From Desulfofustis glycolicus DSM 9705 (lineage in GTDB: Bacteria; Desulfobacterota; Desulfobulbia; Desulfobulbales; Desulfocapsaceae): 64,000 bases of DNA. The stretch lies in assembly GCF_900130015.1 (NCBI RefSeq), contig NZ_FQXS01000015.1, positions 56,755 to 120,754 of the forward strand, given 5' to 3'. The translations under genes were made by a program, and so were the position numbers. The notes under the pieces are model-generated. The model saw nothing but the letters and a program-made list of their open reading frames with translations, was not told the DNA's origin and searched no databases. Positions 51,997-60,345 of this stretch are shown in pieces (the first letter of the stretch is position 1; the number at the start of each line of letters is the position of its first letter).

Positions 51997-53094
51997 TTAC
52001 AGATCGGTAGTCGTTTCGCCGCCGGTCGGATACGATCCGAGCCATTCGAAATACGAGCATTTGTTGCGGATTCGTTCGCATCCTTTTCTGATCCGTTCTT
52101 CCTCCATGTGTCCCATCATATCGAGAAAAAAGACGTATTGCCAGTTCTTGCCTTTGATCGGTCGCGATTCGATTTTGGCCAGGTTGATACCTTCCTCGGA
52201 GAGCACGGTGAGGATCTTGTTCAGGGCGCCGGGTCGATCGATGGTACCGATCAAAAGGGACGTTCTATCGGCGCCGGTATACTCCGGCGATTTCGTGCCG
52301 ATCACCAGAAACCGGGTGGTGTTGCCCTGGTAATCCTCGATCCCCTTGACGACCACCTGCAGTTCGTAGGTCTTGATCGCGAGCGACGAGGCGATGGCGC
52401 CAATATTGGGATTATTAGCGGCCATCTGGGCGGCGGCACTTGTTGAGAAGACCGGCAGGGTCGGGATGGACGGCAGATTTTTCTTGAGCCACTCACGGCA
52501 TTGGGCGAGCGGCTGCGCGTGTGAGGCAACGGTCTGAATGTCTTCAATATTGCCCGATTTGCAGACCAGATTATGACTGATTTCCAGTCGTACTTCACCG
52601 CAAATTTTGACCCGGTACTTCATGAAGGAATCGAGGGTCGAGTAGACGGCGCCTTCGATGGAATTTTCTACCGGGACGATGCCGTAGGCGGTACGACCTT
52701 TCTCCACTTCGGCAAAGACCTCGTCGATCGACTCCATCGCTTTGAAATCAGCTGCCTGACCGAAGTATTTGACGCCGGCAAGATGGGTGAACGTGGCCTC
52801 GGGACCGAGATAGGCGACCAGAATTTTTTTCTGGGAAAGCCGGCAACTGGTAATGATCTCATGAAAGATGGAACGCAGCGCTGGTTCCGGAAAGACTCCT
52901 TTGTTCGCCTTGATCAGCCGGTTATAGATTTCCCGTTCCCGCAGAGGATCCCATTTGGCGCGTTTTTCCTCGTCTTTGAGACGGCCGATGGCCTTGGCGC
53001 AGTCGATCCGTTCCTTGAGCAGATCGAGAATGGTGTCGTCGATGGCATCTATTCGGGTTCTGATTTTATTGATTTCGAATGAATTGTCTGTCAT
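51997..53094 (-). CDS. pheA: Bifunctional chorismate mutase / prephenate dehydratase
   Basis: 365 residues from ATG 53094; the longer in-frame start at 53157 would lie right at the predicted transcription start. Chorismate mutase covers about 1-90 (IRTRIDAIDDTILDLLKERI). Prephenate dehydratase follows (LGPEATFTHLAGVKYFG, GIVPVENSIEGAVYSTLD, NTTRFLVIG). The C-terminal ACT domain binds phenylalanine (DRPGALNKILTVLSEEGINL, then IESRPIKGKNWQYVFFLD). It turns chorismate into phenylpyruvate and should be feedback-inhibited. Confidence 0.96.
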   Translation of the reverse strand: MTDNSFEINKIRTRIDAIDDTILDLLKERIDCAKAIGRLKDEEKRAKWDPLREREIYNRLIKANKGVFPEPALRSIFHEIITSCRLSQKKILVAYLGPEATFTHLAGVKYFGQAADFKAMESIDEVFAEVEKGRTAYGIVPVENSIEGAVYSTLDSFMKYRVKICGEVRLEISHNLVCKSGNIEDIQTVASHAQPLAQCREWLKKNLPSIPTLPVFSTSAAAQMAANNPNIGAIASSLAIKTYELQVVVKGIEDYQGNTTRFLVIGTKSPEYTGADRTSLLIGTIDRPGALNKILTVLSEEGINLAKIESRPIKGKNWQYVFFLDMMGHMEEERIRKGCERIRNKCSYFEWLGSYPTGGETTTDL

Positions 53095-53167
53095 GGTAGG
53101 GCGGCGGATGACATGGATTGTTAACGGCGGAACCGAAGCGGTAGCTGATGTGAGCACAAGTTCTCAT

Positions 53168-53196
53168 TATGTAGGTAAAAGAAGAATGTATGTCAA
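53168..53196 (-). promoter_or_regulatory. Sigma70-type promoter of pheA
   Basis: On the minus strand TTGACA (53191-53196) and TACATA (53168-53173) are exactly 17 bases apart. The start site would be near 53161, giving a leader of about 67 bases before the ATG at 53094. No leader-peptide attenuator is seen. Confidence 0.65.
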
Positions 53197-53311
53197 GTAT
53201 TAAAAGGGCGGTCAACGGGCGGCTCGGTTCCGGCAGAGGAAGTCGCCGTCGGGTCTGCAATAATTTTGAAATGGGATCTACATCCCGGGATGGGATCGGG
53301 TTGACAGGAAA

Positions 53312-54484
53312 ATGACACGAAAAACGACAGAAAAAACCTACGCTGAAATCAACGCCAGGATCAAGGCCGGGAAGGCGGTGGTCGTGACCGCCGAGGAAAT
53401 GGTCACTATTGTCAGGGAGGAAGGGGCCGAGGCGGCGGCACAGCGGATCGACGTAGTTACGACCGGCACGTTTGCTCCGATGTGTTCCTCGGGAGCATTT
53501 CTCAATTTCCGTCAATCGGTGCCGACTATCAAGGCCTCCCAGGTCTGGTTCAACAAGGTACCGGCTTACGGCGGCCTCGCTGCAGTCGATGCCTATCTCG
53601 GGGCGACTGAGCCATGCGAAGACGACCCGCTGAATAAGGTGTATCCCGGAGAGTTCAAATACGGCGGCGGCCACGTCATCGAAGATTTGCTCAAGGGCAA
53701 AACGATTTTGCTTGAGGCCAAGGCGTACGGTACCGACTGTTATGCCGCACGTAAAATGAAAAGAGAAGTCACGTTGGCCGATCTTCCCCATGCCCTGCTC
53801 TGTAATCCTCGTAACGGCTATCAAAATTACAATTGTGCGGTCAACCTGTCCGACAAAGTGGTCTATACCTATATGGGTATGCTCAAGCCGCACTGTCGTA
53901 ATGCGACGTATTGCAGTGCCGGCGAGTTGAGCCCGTTGCTCAACGATCCCTTGTACCGGACCATCGGTATCGGTACCCGTATTTTTCTCGGCGGTGGCAT
54001 CGGCTATGTGACCTGGCACGGAACCCAGCATAATCCGGGGGCGCCGCGAGGCGATAACGGGGTGCCGCGCCGGCCGGCCGGCACCTTGATGGTCCAGGGC
54101 GATCTGCACCAGATGCAGGCAGCCTGGCTGAAAGGGCTGTCGATTTTAGGCTATGGCTGTTCACTGGCGGTCGGACTCGGCATTCCGATTCCGATGCTCA
54201 ATGCGGAAATCGCTGCGGCTACCGGTGTCAGTGACGAAGATATTTATACCCAGGTGGTCGATTACGGAAACGATTACACGAACAACATCGCCAGGACGTA
54301 CGGAGAGGTCAGTTACGCGGAATTGAAGAGCGGTGCGATCGTCGTCAACGGCGTGACGGTGTCGACGGCACCGTTGTCAAGCGTCGTCAAGGCGCGGGAG
54401 ATAGCCGAGATCCTGAAGGATTGGATCGGGCAGGGCCGGTTTCTGCTGCATGAACCGGCGCAATTGTTGCCGGGACCGCAGTGA
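53312..54484 (+). CDS. DUF39 homocysteine-biosynthesis protein (aspartate semialdehyde sulfurtransferase family)
   Basis: 390 residues, the DUF39 domain only. TYAEINARIKAGKAVVVTAEE, VTTGTFAPMCSSGAFLNF, GGGHVIEDLLKGK, GTDCYAARKM and FLGGGIGYVTWHGTQHNP are typical. In methanogens the DUF39 protein, with a NIL-ferredoxin partner, puts sulfide into aspartate semialdehyde to make homocysteine (known). That partner is not adjacent. Conserved cysteines here are in PMCSSGAF and GTDCYAAR. The stop overlaps the larE start. Confidence 0.9.
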   Translation: MTRKTTEKTYAEINARIKAGKAVVVTAEEMVTIVREEGAEAAAQRIDVVTTGTFAPMCSSGAFLNFRQSVPTIKASQVWFNKVPAYGGLAAVDAYLGATEPCEDDPLNKVYPGEFKYGGGHVIEDLLKGKTILLEAKAYGTDCYAARKMKREVTLADLPHALLCNPRNGYQNYNCAVNLSDKVVYTYMGMLKPHCRNATYCSAGELSPLLNDPLYRTIGIGTRIFLGGGIGYVTWHGTQHNPGAPRGDNGVPRRPAGTLMVQGDLHQMQAAWLKGLSILGYGCSLAVGLGIPIPMLNAEIAAATGVSDEDIYTQVVDYGNDYTNNIARTYGEVSYAELKSGAIVVNGVTVSTAPLSSVVKAREIAEILKDWIGQGRFLLHEPAQLLPGPQ

Positions 54485-55284
54485 GCGTGATGAGCAACCA
54501 GGTAACAAAGAAATATCAAGAGTTGCTCGATCTTCTCCGGACGCTGCCGAAGCTTGCCGTCGCCTATTCCGGCGGGGTCGACTCAACACTGCTCTGCCAC
54601 GCCGCCAGCACTGCCAAGGGACCTGAACAGGTGCTCGTCCTGCTGGCGACATCGTGCCTGCTGTCCCGCCAGACGGTCTTAGCTGCCGAAGACGTCATCA
54701 ACTCCTTTTTTCCGGCGACGACCAGGTTCCATCAGGTGGACATCGATCCTTTGGCCGACCGGGCTTTTGCCGCCAATGATCGGCAGCGTTGTTATCTCTG
54801 TAAATCACGGATCTACGACCGGCTGCTTGCGGAAATGTACCGACTTGGTTTTTCAACCTTGATCGACGGTACCAATCTCGACGATCTCAATCAGACCCGG
54901 CCGGGTCTGAGAGCCCTTCAAGAGCGGGGCATACGCATACCGCTGGTGGAAATCGGCTTCACCAAGGCCGATATTCGCGAGGCGGCGCGCCAGTCGGGGT
55001 TGCCCAATGCCGAGTTGCCGTCGAATTCCTGCCTGGCAACCCGGATTGCCACCGGCACCGCCATCAGCCGGGAGCGGCTCAGCGAAATCGAAAGGTGGGA
55101 AGAAGAAGTTCACAGCGCCGGTTTTCCGGGCTGCCGGGTTCGACCGCGTGGTGATCACGTCCATCTGGAGGTTCAGGAGGCCCACTGGAAGCGGTTGGCG
55201 GACCCCGCTATGCGCAGCAGAATAGCAGCGTATTTTCAGGCAATAGGATTTGCCACGGTGGCGGTCGACCTGGTAGGTCGCTGA
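54481..55284 (+). CDS. larE: LarE-type ATP-dependent sulfur transferase
   Basis: 267 residues from GTG 54481 (GTGA overlap); ATG 54490 is an alternative. The PP-loop is VAYSGGVDSTLLCHAAS. RQRCYLCKSRIYDRL and SNSCLATRIATG hold the conserved cysteines; the latter is the position sacrificed as sulfur donor in LarE. LarE converts the carboxylates of the nickel-pincer precursor into thiocarboxylates for lactate racemase and relatives. larA, larB and larC are not nearby. Confidence 0.92.
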   Translation: MSVMSNQVTKKYQELLDLLRTLPKLAVAYSGGVDSTLLCHAASTAKGPEQVLVLLATSCLLSRQTVLAAEDVINSFFPATTRFHQVDIDPLADRAFAANDRQRCYLCKSRIYDRLLAEMYRLGFSTLIDGTNLDDLNQTRPGLRALQERGIRIPLVEIGFTKADIREAARQSGLPNAELPSNSCLATRIATGTAISRERLSEIERWEEEVHSAGFPGCRVRPRGDHVHLEVQEAHWKRLADPAMRSRIAAYFQAIGFATVAVDLVGR

Positions 55285-55381
55285 TAGTTTTGAGCAAAAA
55301 CTTTGTATTCTTTACATTTTTCGTGATTTAATTCTTGATTAAGGGGAATGATTCAATTATGCTAATCCCGTTTCTCGCCGT

Positions 55382-55426
55382 AAAAGCCCGTAAATCAAGG
55401 GGTGTGGAGGATTGTAAAGGGCTTTT
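55382..55426 (+). terminator. Inverted repeat between larE and hup
   Basis: AAAAGCCC (55382-55389) can pair with GGGCTTTT (55419-55426). The 29-base loop is long, so this is a weak candidate for a larE terminator or a leader element; T-rich sequence follows. Confidence 0.35.
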
Positions 55427-55455
55427 GTATTTGTGCAAAGTATGATTTTTTTCTT

Positions 55456-55484
55456 TTGACAATTGTTTTTTCTTTGATTAAAGC
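55456..55484 (+). promoter_or_regulatory. Probable hup promoter
   Basis: A perfect TTGACA at 55456-55461 lies 17 bases before TAAAGC (55479-55484), a poor -10 box, in strongly AT-rich surroundings. A leader of about 70 bases would precede hup. Confidence 0.4.
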
Positions 55485-55560
55485 ATCATACTCAAGGAGA
55501 AAGGGAACAGCGCAATCGTTGCTGTTACTCAGCTAAGAACGAATCAGCAGGGAGGAATTC

Positions 55561-55833
55561 ATGAACAAAAAGGAACTGATTGAAAGTATCGCAGGAGCAG
55601 CCGAGATCAGCAAAGCCGCAGCAGAGAAAGCTCTGAACGCGGCCATGGCAGCCGTTGCCGACGCTTTGAAGAAAGGCGACAAAGTTACCTTGGTTGGATT
55701 CGGAACGTTCTCCGTTGCTAAACGGGATGCTCGTACCGGACGCAACCCGCAGACCGGCAAATCGATCAAAATTCCGGCTAAAAAGATCGCCAAGTTCAAA
55801 GCAGGCAGTAAACTGTCCGACGCCATTAACTGA
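55561..55833 (+). CDS. hup: HU-family DNA-binding protein
   Basis: 90 residues. [20 protein letters not shown] at the N-terminus, [19 protein letters not shown] in the core and the arginine-rich arm [17 protein letters not shown] are those of HU. It bends and packages DNA as a dimer. GGGAGGAATTC precedes the ATG. It sits directly before tRNA-Pro, at the edge of the AT-rich segment. Confidence 0.97.
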   Translation: MNKKELIESIAGAAEISKAAAEKALNAAMAAVADALKKGDKVTLVGFGTFSVAKRDARTGRNPQTGKSIKIPAKKIAKFKAGSKLSDAIN

Positions 55834-55903
55834 GCAGACAGTAGGATATTCCTGGCAGGTTAAGAAAAGTTCCGTAAAGTTCTGGAATTCATTGAGCTGA
55901 AGT

Positions 55904-55980
55904 CGGGACGTGGCTCAGTCTGGTAGAGCACAGCGTTCGGGACGCTGGGGTCGGAGGTTCGAATCCTCTCGTCCCGACCA
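55904..55980 (+). tRNA. tRNA-Pro (anticodon CGG)
   Basis: Seventy-seven bases fold into a full cloverleaf. The acceptor stem CGGGACG pairs with CGTCCCG, followed by the encoded ACCA end. The anticodon stem CAGCG/CGCTG encloses loop TTCGGGA, giving anticodon CGG, which reads CCG. The T-arm GGAGG-TTCGAAT-CCTCT is normal. Confidence 0.96.
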
Positions 55981-56803
55981 TTTCAGAGGTATTGAAGAAA
56001 GCGGAATGTTTCACTAAGTTTCAACAGAGATTCACCAAGGATATCTCGAGTTTTATCGGCCCCGTCTCTGCACCGGCGACGGGGCCGTACCCACCATGAT
56101 TCTCAGTCAGCAGCTCCAGCCTGCTCCCGCCGGGCGTTCCATCACTACATTAACCTTCCCCAACTAGTGTGCCCCACAAGGTTTCAAAGACCGAGAAAGA
56201 GATCTCATCTGGATTTCATGTCGTATTTGAGTGAAGCCTGAAAGGCCAACCTGGCAGTTATTCGCAAAACGTCCTGTCGCGATGCCCTTCGTCTCTCATT
56301 TCAGAAGTAAATTCGATTGAGCATGATGAGCCGGCTATGTCGTTTATTTTTGCTTTTGATGTTGTAAGGAGATGATATTCTATTTCAAAATTCCATCCTG
56401 ACTTATTTCACATTTGTGGTGCCGGATAGTTGAAACCTTTGTAAAAACGTAAAGGTCTCGAATCTTTTATTTGTCGACGCTTGACGTTAAGTCAATGAAA
56501 TTTCCTAACAAAGGGAGAGCTTCTTCGGATCCACTGCGGTCGCCGAAGAAAGTGATTCGAATATGTATTGACATTATTGTGGTATCTGATGTATCACTGA
56601 ACTAAGTGAGTTCACCCGCTCACTTTTTCCTTTTGCTTCTGCGTTATCAGGCAGATACAGCGTGCCGGCGGGAGCAAAAATTTCACATATGGGAGGTTTG
56701 GCCGGAGTGGAGCACGGACAGATTATTTCCAATCTTCGTTGGCAAGTAACCAAAGAAAAAAGTCATGTCTTTAGGACAGGAAACTCCTGAACAGCGGACA
56801 TTC
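55981..56803. other. Long gene-free region at the start of the AT-rich segment
   Basis: Over 780 bases after tRNA-Pro hold no convincing gene. A perfect ten-base-pair hairpin lies at 56057-56087 (CGGCCCCGTC with GACGGGGCCG) without a T-run. Composition becomes AT-rich after about 56,200. A promoter candidate with inverted repeats lies at 56568-56630. No integrase gene and no second copy of the tRNA end was seen. Confidence 0.5.
56568..56630 (+). promoter_or_regulatory. Promoter candidate with overlapping inverted repeats (operator or attenuator)
   Basis: TTGACA (56568-56573) and TATCAC (56592-56597) are 18 bases apart. Around the expected start lie TCACT-6-AGTGA (56595-56610), GAACT-5-AGTTC (56599-56613) and AAGTGAG-8-CTCACTT (56604-56625), the last followed by TTTCCTTTT. 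These may be a repressor site or an early terminator. Confidence 0.4.
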
Positions 56804-58387
56804 ATGAAAACAATATACGAAAACGGGATTATTGTGACGATGGATCCCAATCAACCGCAGGCACAATCTTTAGTTACAGAAGGCGATAAAATACTTGCGA
56901 TTGGCAGTCAGCGTGACATGTTCGACTTGGCAGGACCTGGATGTAAGGTCGTAGACTTGCAACAGGGAGTCCTTTTCCCCGGTTTCAATGAAACTCATAA
57001 TCATCTTTCTTGGTATGCAATTTTCAAAACACAGGCTTTTCTCGGCAACTGCAGAACTATTGCTGATATTGTTAAAGCGATTGCAAACCATTATGAAAAT
57101 ACCGATTCCGAGGTGCTTCGGGCTTATGGTTACGACGACACCGGTTTACTTGATGGAAGGGAAATAACGCGCCAAGACCTAGATCAGGCATGCAGCGATA
57201 AGCCGGTAGTCGTGATGCATGTTTCTGCTCATGTTGGTTTTCTTAACACGAAAGCACTTGAATTTTACAATATTACTTCAAATCGAAAGCCCCCTGCTGG
57301 TGGTACTATTCATTTTGATGAGCAAGGTCTTCCTACCGGACGGTTGGATGAACACGCTTGGTTTGAGATAGCCGCCAAATCACCAGTCCCAGGATCATCC
57401 GACTATAAAATATTGTTGAAAGCTGCTATCAAAGACTACAACTCACAGGGATTTACCGGAGTTCATGATGCCGGTCTTGGCCTTGAAGATGGGGCCGAAA
57501 CAGTAATAAGTAGTTACAAAGAGCTCGAGGCGGAAAATGAGCTCAACTTGAAGGTCTTTATCTCTGCTATTTCTCATATTTTTGATAAATTACATGTCAG
57601 ACCTCTTAAAAGTTTCACATCGATGTTAACAATTGGTGGGGTCAAGCTTTTTCTTGACGGGTCTATTCAGGTTGAGACTGCCGCTCTTAAAGAACCATAC
57701 CTGAGAAGGCCGGATTGGAGAGGAGAATTTATCATGGATGGTGATGAGTTTTCCGAACTTGTGGAAAAATATCATTGTGCAGGACATCATATTTCAATTC
57801 ACGGTAATGGTGACGCAGCTATCGAAAAAATTATCACGGCTGTGGAACAAGCCCAGAGGAAGTGCTCTCTTCCTTCTCGACATATGTTGATTCATTGTCA
57901 AACAGTTAGCAAAAAACAATTATTGAGGATGAGAGGGTGTGGAATGGTTCCCAGTTTTTTCGCAATGCATATCCATCACTGGGGAGATCGTCATGCTAAT
58001 CTTTTTTTAGGTGAAGAACGAGCACATCGCATAAATCCTGTTGGTGAAGCGGAGGCCATGGGATTACCATTCACTCTCCATGTCGACACACCAGTCCGCC
58101 CTGTGCAAGCATTGCATTCTATACATACCGCGGTGAACCGAGTCACTTCTGCGGGGAAGCAGTTTGGAGGTCATTTATGCTGTACGCCATACTCTGCAGT
58201 TTGCGCTTATACGAGCATGGCAGCGTATTGCAGTCGGTCCGAACAGGTCAGGGGAACGCTTTCTCCAGGTAAATATGCAGATATGGTTTTGCTTAGTAAA
58301 GATATAACGAGCTGTCCCAAAGATACTATCAAGGATACCTCCGTGTGGATGACCATTTCTAATGGTAGATTAGTTTACGAATCTTAA
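56804..58387 (+). CDS. Amidohydrolase, family 3 (YtcJ-like)
   Basis: 527 residues from ATG 56804, which aligns with usual family starts (MKTIYENGIIVTMDP); an in-frame ATG at 56765 adds 13 residues. The metal-binding HxH is in FPGFNETHNHLSW. GGVKLFLDGSIQVETAAL, ISIHGNGDAAIEKII, HMLIHCQTV and FTLHVDTPVRP follow in order, as in metal-dependent amidohydrolases of the YtcJ/N-substituted formamide deformylase group. The AT-rich codon use differs from genes before 55.9 kb. It stands just ahead of a TRAP transporter and an amidase, so it probably acts on the same imported compound (inference). No signal peptide. Confidence 0.87.
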   Translation: MKTIYENGIIVTMDPNQPQAQSLVTEGDKILAIGSQRDMFDLAGPGCKVVDLQQGVLFPGFNETHNHLSWYAIFKTQAFLGNCRTIADIVKAIANHYENTDSEVLRAYGYDDTGLLDGREITRQDLDQACSDKPVVVMHVSAHVGFLNTKALEFYNITSNRKPPAGGTIHFDEQGLPTGRLDEHAWFEIAAKSPVPGSSDYKILLKAAIKDYNSQGFTGVHDAGLGLEDGAETVISSYKELEAENELNLKVFISAISHIFDKLHVRPLKSFTSMLTIGGVKLFLDGSIQVETAALKEPYLRRPDWRGEFIMDGDEFSELVEKYHCAGHHISIHGNGDAAIEKIITAVEQAQRKCSLPSRHMLIHCQTVSKKQLLRMRGCGMVPSFFAMHIHHWGDRHANLFLGEERAHRINPVGEAEAMGLPFTLHVDTPVRPVQALHSIHTAVNRVTSAGKQFGGHLCCTPYSAVCAYTSMAAYCSRSEQVRGTLSPGKYADMVLLSKDITSCPKDTIKDTSVWMTISNGRLVYES

Positions 58388-58669
58388 TAATTTTAAACAA
58401 CAGAGGAATCTACAATCACGACATACAAACACACTATAACCACACATATAGAAGATCGTTATAAATGCACTCTAATCAGAATTATTAACTATCGAAGTGA
58501 CAATTAATTTATTAGATGTACGATGCTAGTATCGCCAAGAAAAAAATTTAGAAATAATCGGTTCTTGTAAACAGTGATAAAATACTTTCAGATTATCAGT
58601 TTGTCCCGTCTTTTTAGACAGGATATTTTGCTCAATTTTTAACCCTCAACGTTAAAAGGAGTAATTGTT

Positions 58670-59662
58670 ATGAAATTAGTTAAATTGGTTATCGTAGCGG
58701 CGATTTTTGCTTGCCTGAATGTCTCAGGAGTATGGGCTAAACCCTTAACAATAAACGTGGGCTATACAGGAGCACTCGGAAGTCCTTATGACCTTCTTGC
58801 TACAAAATTTGCCGAATTGGCAAACGAATACAGCAATGGGGAAGTCAACGTCAAGGTCCGCTGCTGCGCACAACTTGCAACAGAAGATGAAGCTTTTAAA
58901 GCTATGCAGTTGGGCACTGTAGACATGTATGTTATAACCGATGTCAATGTAGGACCCCACTTTCCACTTTTTGATATCATGGGTCTTCCTTACGTTTTTC
59001 AAAGTAGGGAACATGTCAAAAAAGTATTAGACGGACCTGTGGGAGAAAAACTTGCTCAGGATCTTTATGACGCTACCGGTGTTATGCTGCTTACATACGG
59101 CGGTGTAGGATATCGTGATTTTTACAATACTAAGCGGCCTATCAATACGATGGCTGATTTGGAAGGGATTAAGATCCGTGTTCCTAAAAACAAGGCAATG
59201 ATCGCCACCTGGCAAGCTTTCGGTGCTGCTCCGATTCCATTGGCGTGGGCAGATACTCCACCTGCATTGCAGACTGGTACAGTTGACGGTGGTGATAACG
59301 GTACTTCATTCATAAAAGCGCAAAAATTTTATGAAATCGCTCCGTATCTCTCAATCCTTGAACACTTCGCTTATATCACTCCTCTTTTTGCGAGTGATCG
59401 TATTTTGTCTAAAATGGATGATGCCCAGCGTGAAGCCGTAATGCGTGCTGCCAAAGAAGCTGGGGAACATCATGTCAAGGAAATGGAAAGGGAACTTGGT
59501 GAACTACGTTCTTTTCTCGCGAATGAGGGCGGTATGGAAGTAACCTACCCTGATAAAGCAGAATTCATCAAAGTAGCTCAGCAGGTGCAGGACGATTTTA
59601 GTGCTGATAGATCAGAAGAATTTAAAAAACTGTTACAGGATATTAGAGACGCAGCTAAGTAA
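58670..59662 (+). CDS. dctP: TRAP transporter solute-binding protein (DctP family)
   Basis: 330 residues. The signal peptide MKLVKLVIVAAIFACLNVSG is cleaved probably after VWA (about residue 24). INVGYTGALGSPYDLLATKF, DLEGIKIRVPKNKAM with the carboxylate-binding arginine, and ALQTGTVDGGDNG are typical of DctP receptors. It captures a substrate in the periplasm for DctQM. AAAGGAG lies before the ATG. A 282-base gap separates it from the amidohydrolase, and a terminator follows it. Confidence 0.93.
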   Translation: MKLVKLVIVAAIFACLNVSGVWAKPLTINVGYTGALGSPYDLLATKFAELANEYSNGEVNVKVRCCAQLATEDEAFKAMQLGTVDMYVITDVNVGPHFPLFDIMGLPYVFQSREHVKKVLDGPVGEKLAQDLYDATGVMLLTYGGVGYRDFYNTKRPINTMADLEGIKIRVPKNKAMIATWQAFGAAPIPLAWADTPPALQTGTVDGGDNGTSFIKAQKFYEIAPYLSILEHFAYITPLFASDRILSKMDDAQREAVMRAAKEAGEHHVKEMERELGELRSFLANEGGMEVTYPDKAEFIKVAQQVQDDFSADRSEEFKKLLQDIRDAAK

Positions 59663-59664
59663 AG

Positions 59665-59702
59665 AATAAAACCCCGGCTTATAAAAAAGCCGGGGTTTTA
59701 TT
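59665..59702. terminator. Strong terminator between dctP and dctQ
   Basis: A perfect 16-base-pair inverted repeat with a six-base loop: the core CCCCGGCTT pairs with AAGCCGGGG, with A-rich and T-rich flanks that also pair. Partial termination here would give more binding protein than permease. Confidence 0.92.
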
Positions 59703-59853
59703 CTGAGGATATAATTTCATTATAATTTTCTCCGGCCTCCCTTGATATACAGGCTAAAAAACATCTTTTTTTATTTTTTAGCTGTCAAACGCACGCCTAT
59801 CGCAAGTGCTTGTTTTAAAATCGTTAACATCTCTTTATTACATAGGAAAAACA

Positions 59854-60345
59854 ATGTTTGGCAAAATAATACGCTTACTGGACAAATACTTTGAAGAAGT
59901 GTTATGTGCCATTTGTCTTGCCACTATGAGCAGCACTATCATGTTTCAGGTTGTTCTCCGTTATGTATTTGGGGACGCGCATGCTTGGGTAGAAGAAATT
60001 TCTATAATCGGAATGATCGGAGGCGTATATTTCGGCGCCGCTCTGGCAGTGCGTAATAAAGATCATTTACGTATTGTTTTTGTTCTAAAATCGCTACCGA
60101 AATTTATAAGGACACCCACTATAATTTTAGCAGACTTGCTGTGGCTTGGTTTTATAGTTTTTTTGCTTGTCCAAAGCATCGAATTTATGAAAATACTGTT
60201 TACGACCCATTATATTCTACCCGGTCTTGGTATTGAGAATCGCTGGCCTTACTTGATCATTCCAATTGCCCTTGTACTGATGATTATTCGCATGGTGCAA
60301 GTATATGTGCGCTGGATAACCAAAAAAGACAAGGAGCTTATCTAA
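59854..60345 (+). CDS. dctQ: TRAP transporter small permease (DctQ family)
   Basis: 163 residues from ATG 59854, which has AGGAAA upstream; a longer in-frame start at 59806 adds 16 unneeded residues. Four membrane helices are evident. FQVVLRYVFGDAHAWVEEIS and AALAVRNKDHLRIVFVL are the DctQ signatures. Its stop overlaps the dctM start (TAATG). Confidence 0.93.
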   Translation: MFGKIIRLLDKYFEEVLCAICLATMSSTIMFQVVLRYVFGDAHAWVEEISIIGMIGGVYFGAALAVRNKDHLRIVFVLKSLPKFIRTPTIILADLLWLGFIVFLLVQSIEFMKILFTTHYILPGLGIENRWPYLIIPIALVLMIIRMVQVYVRWITKKDKELI

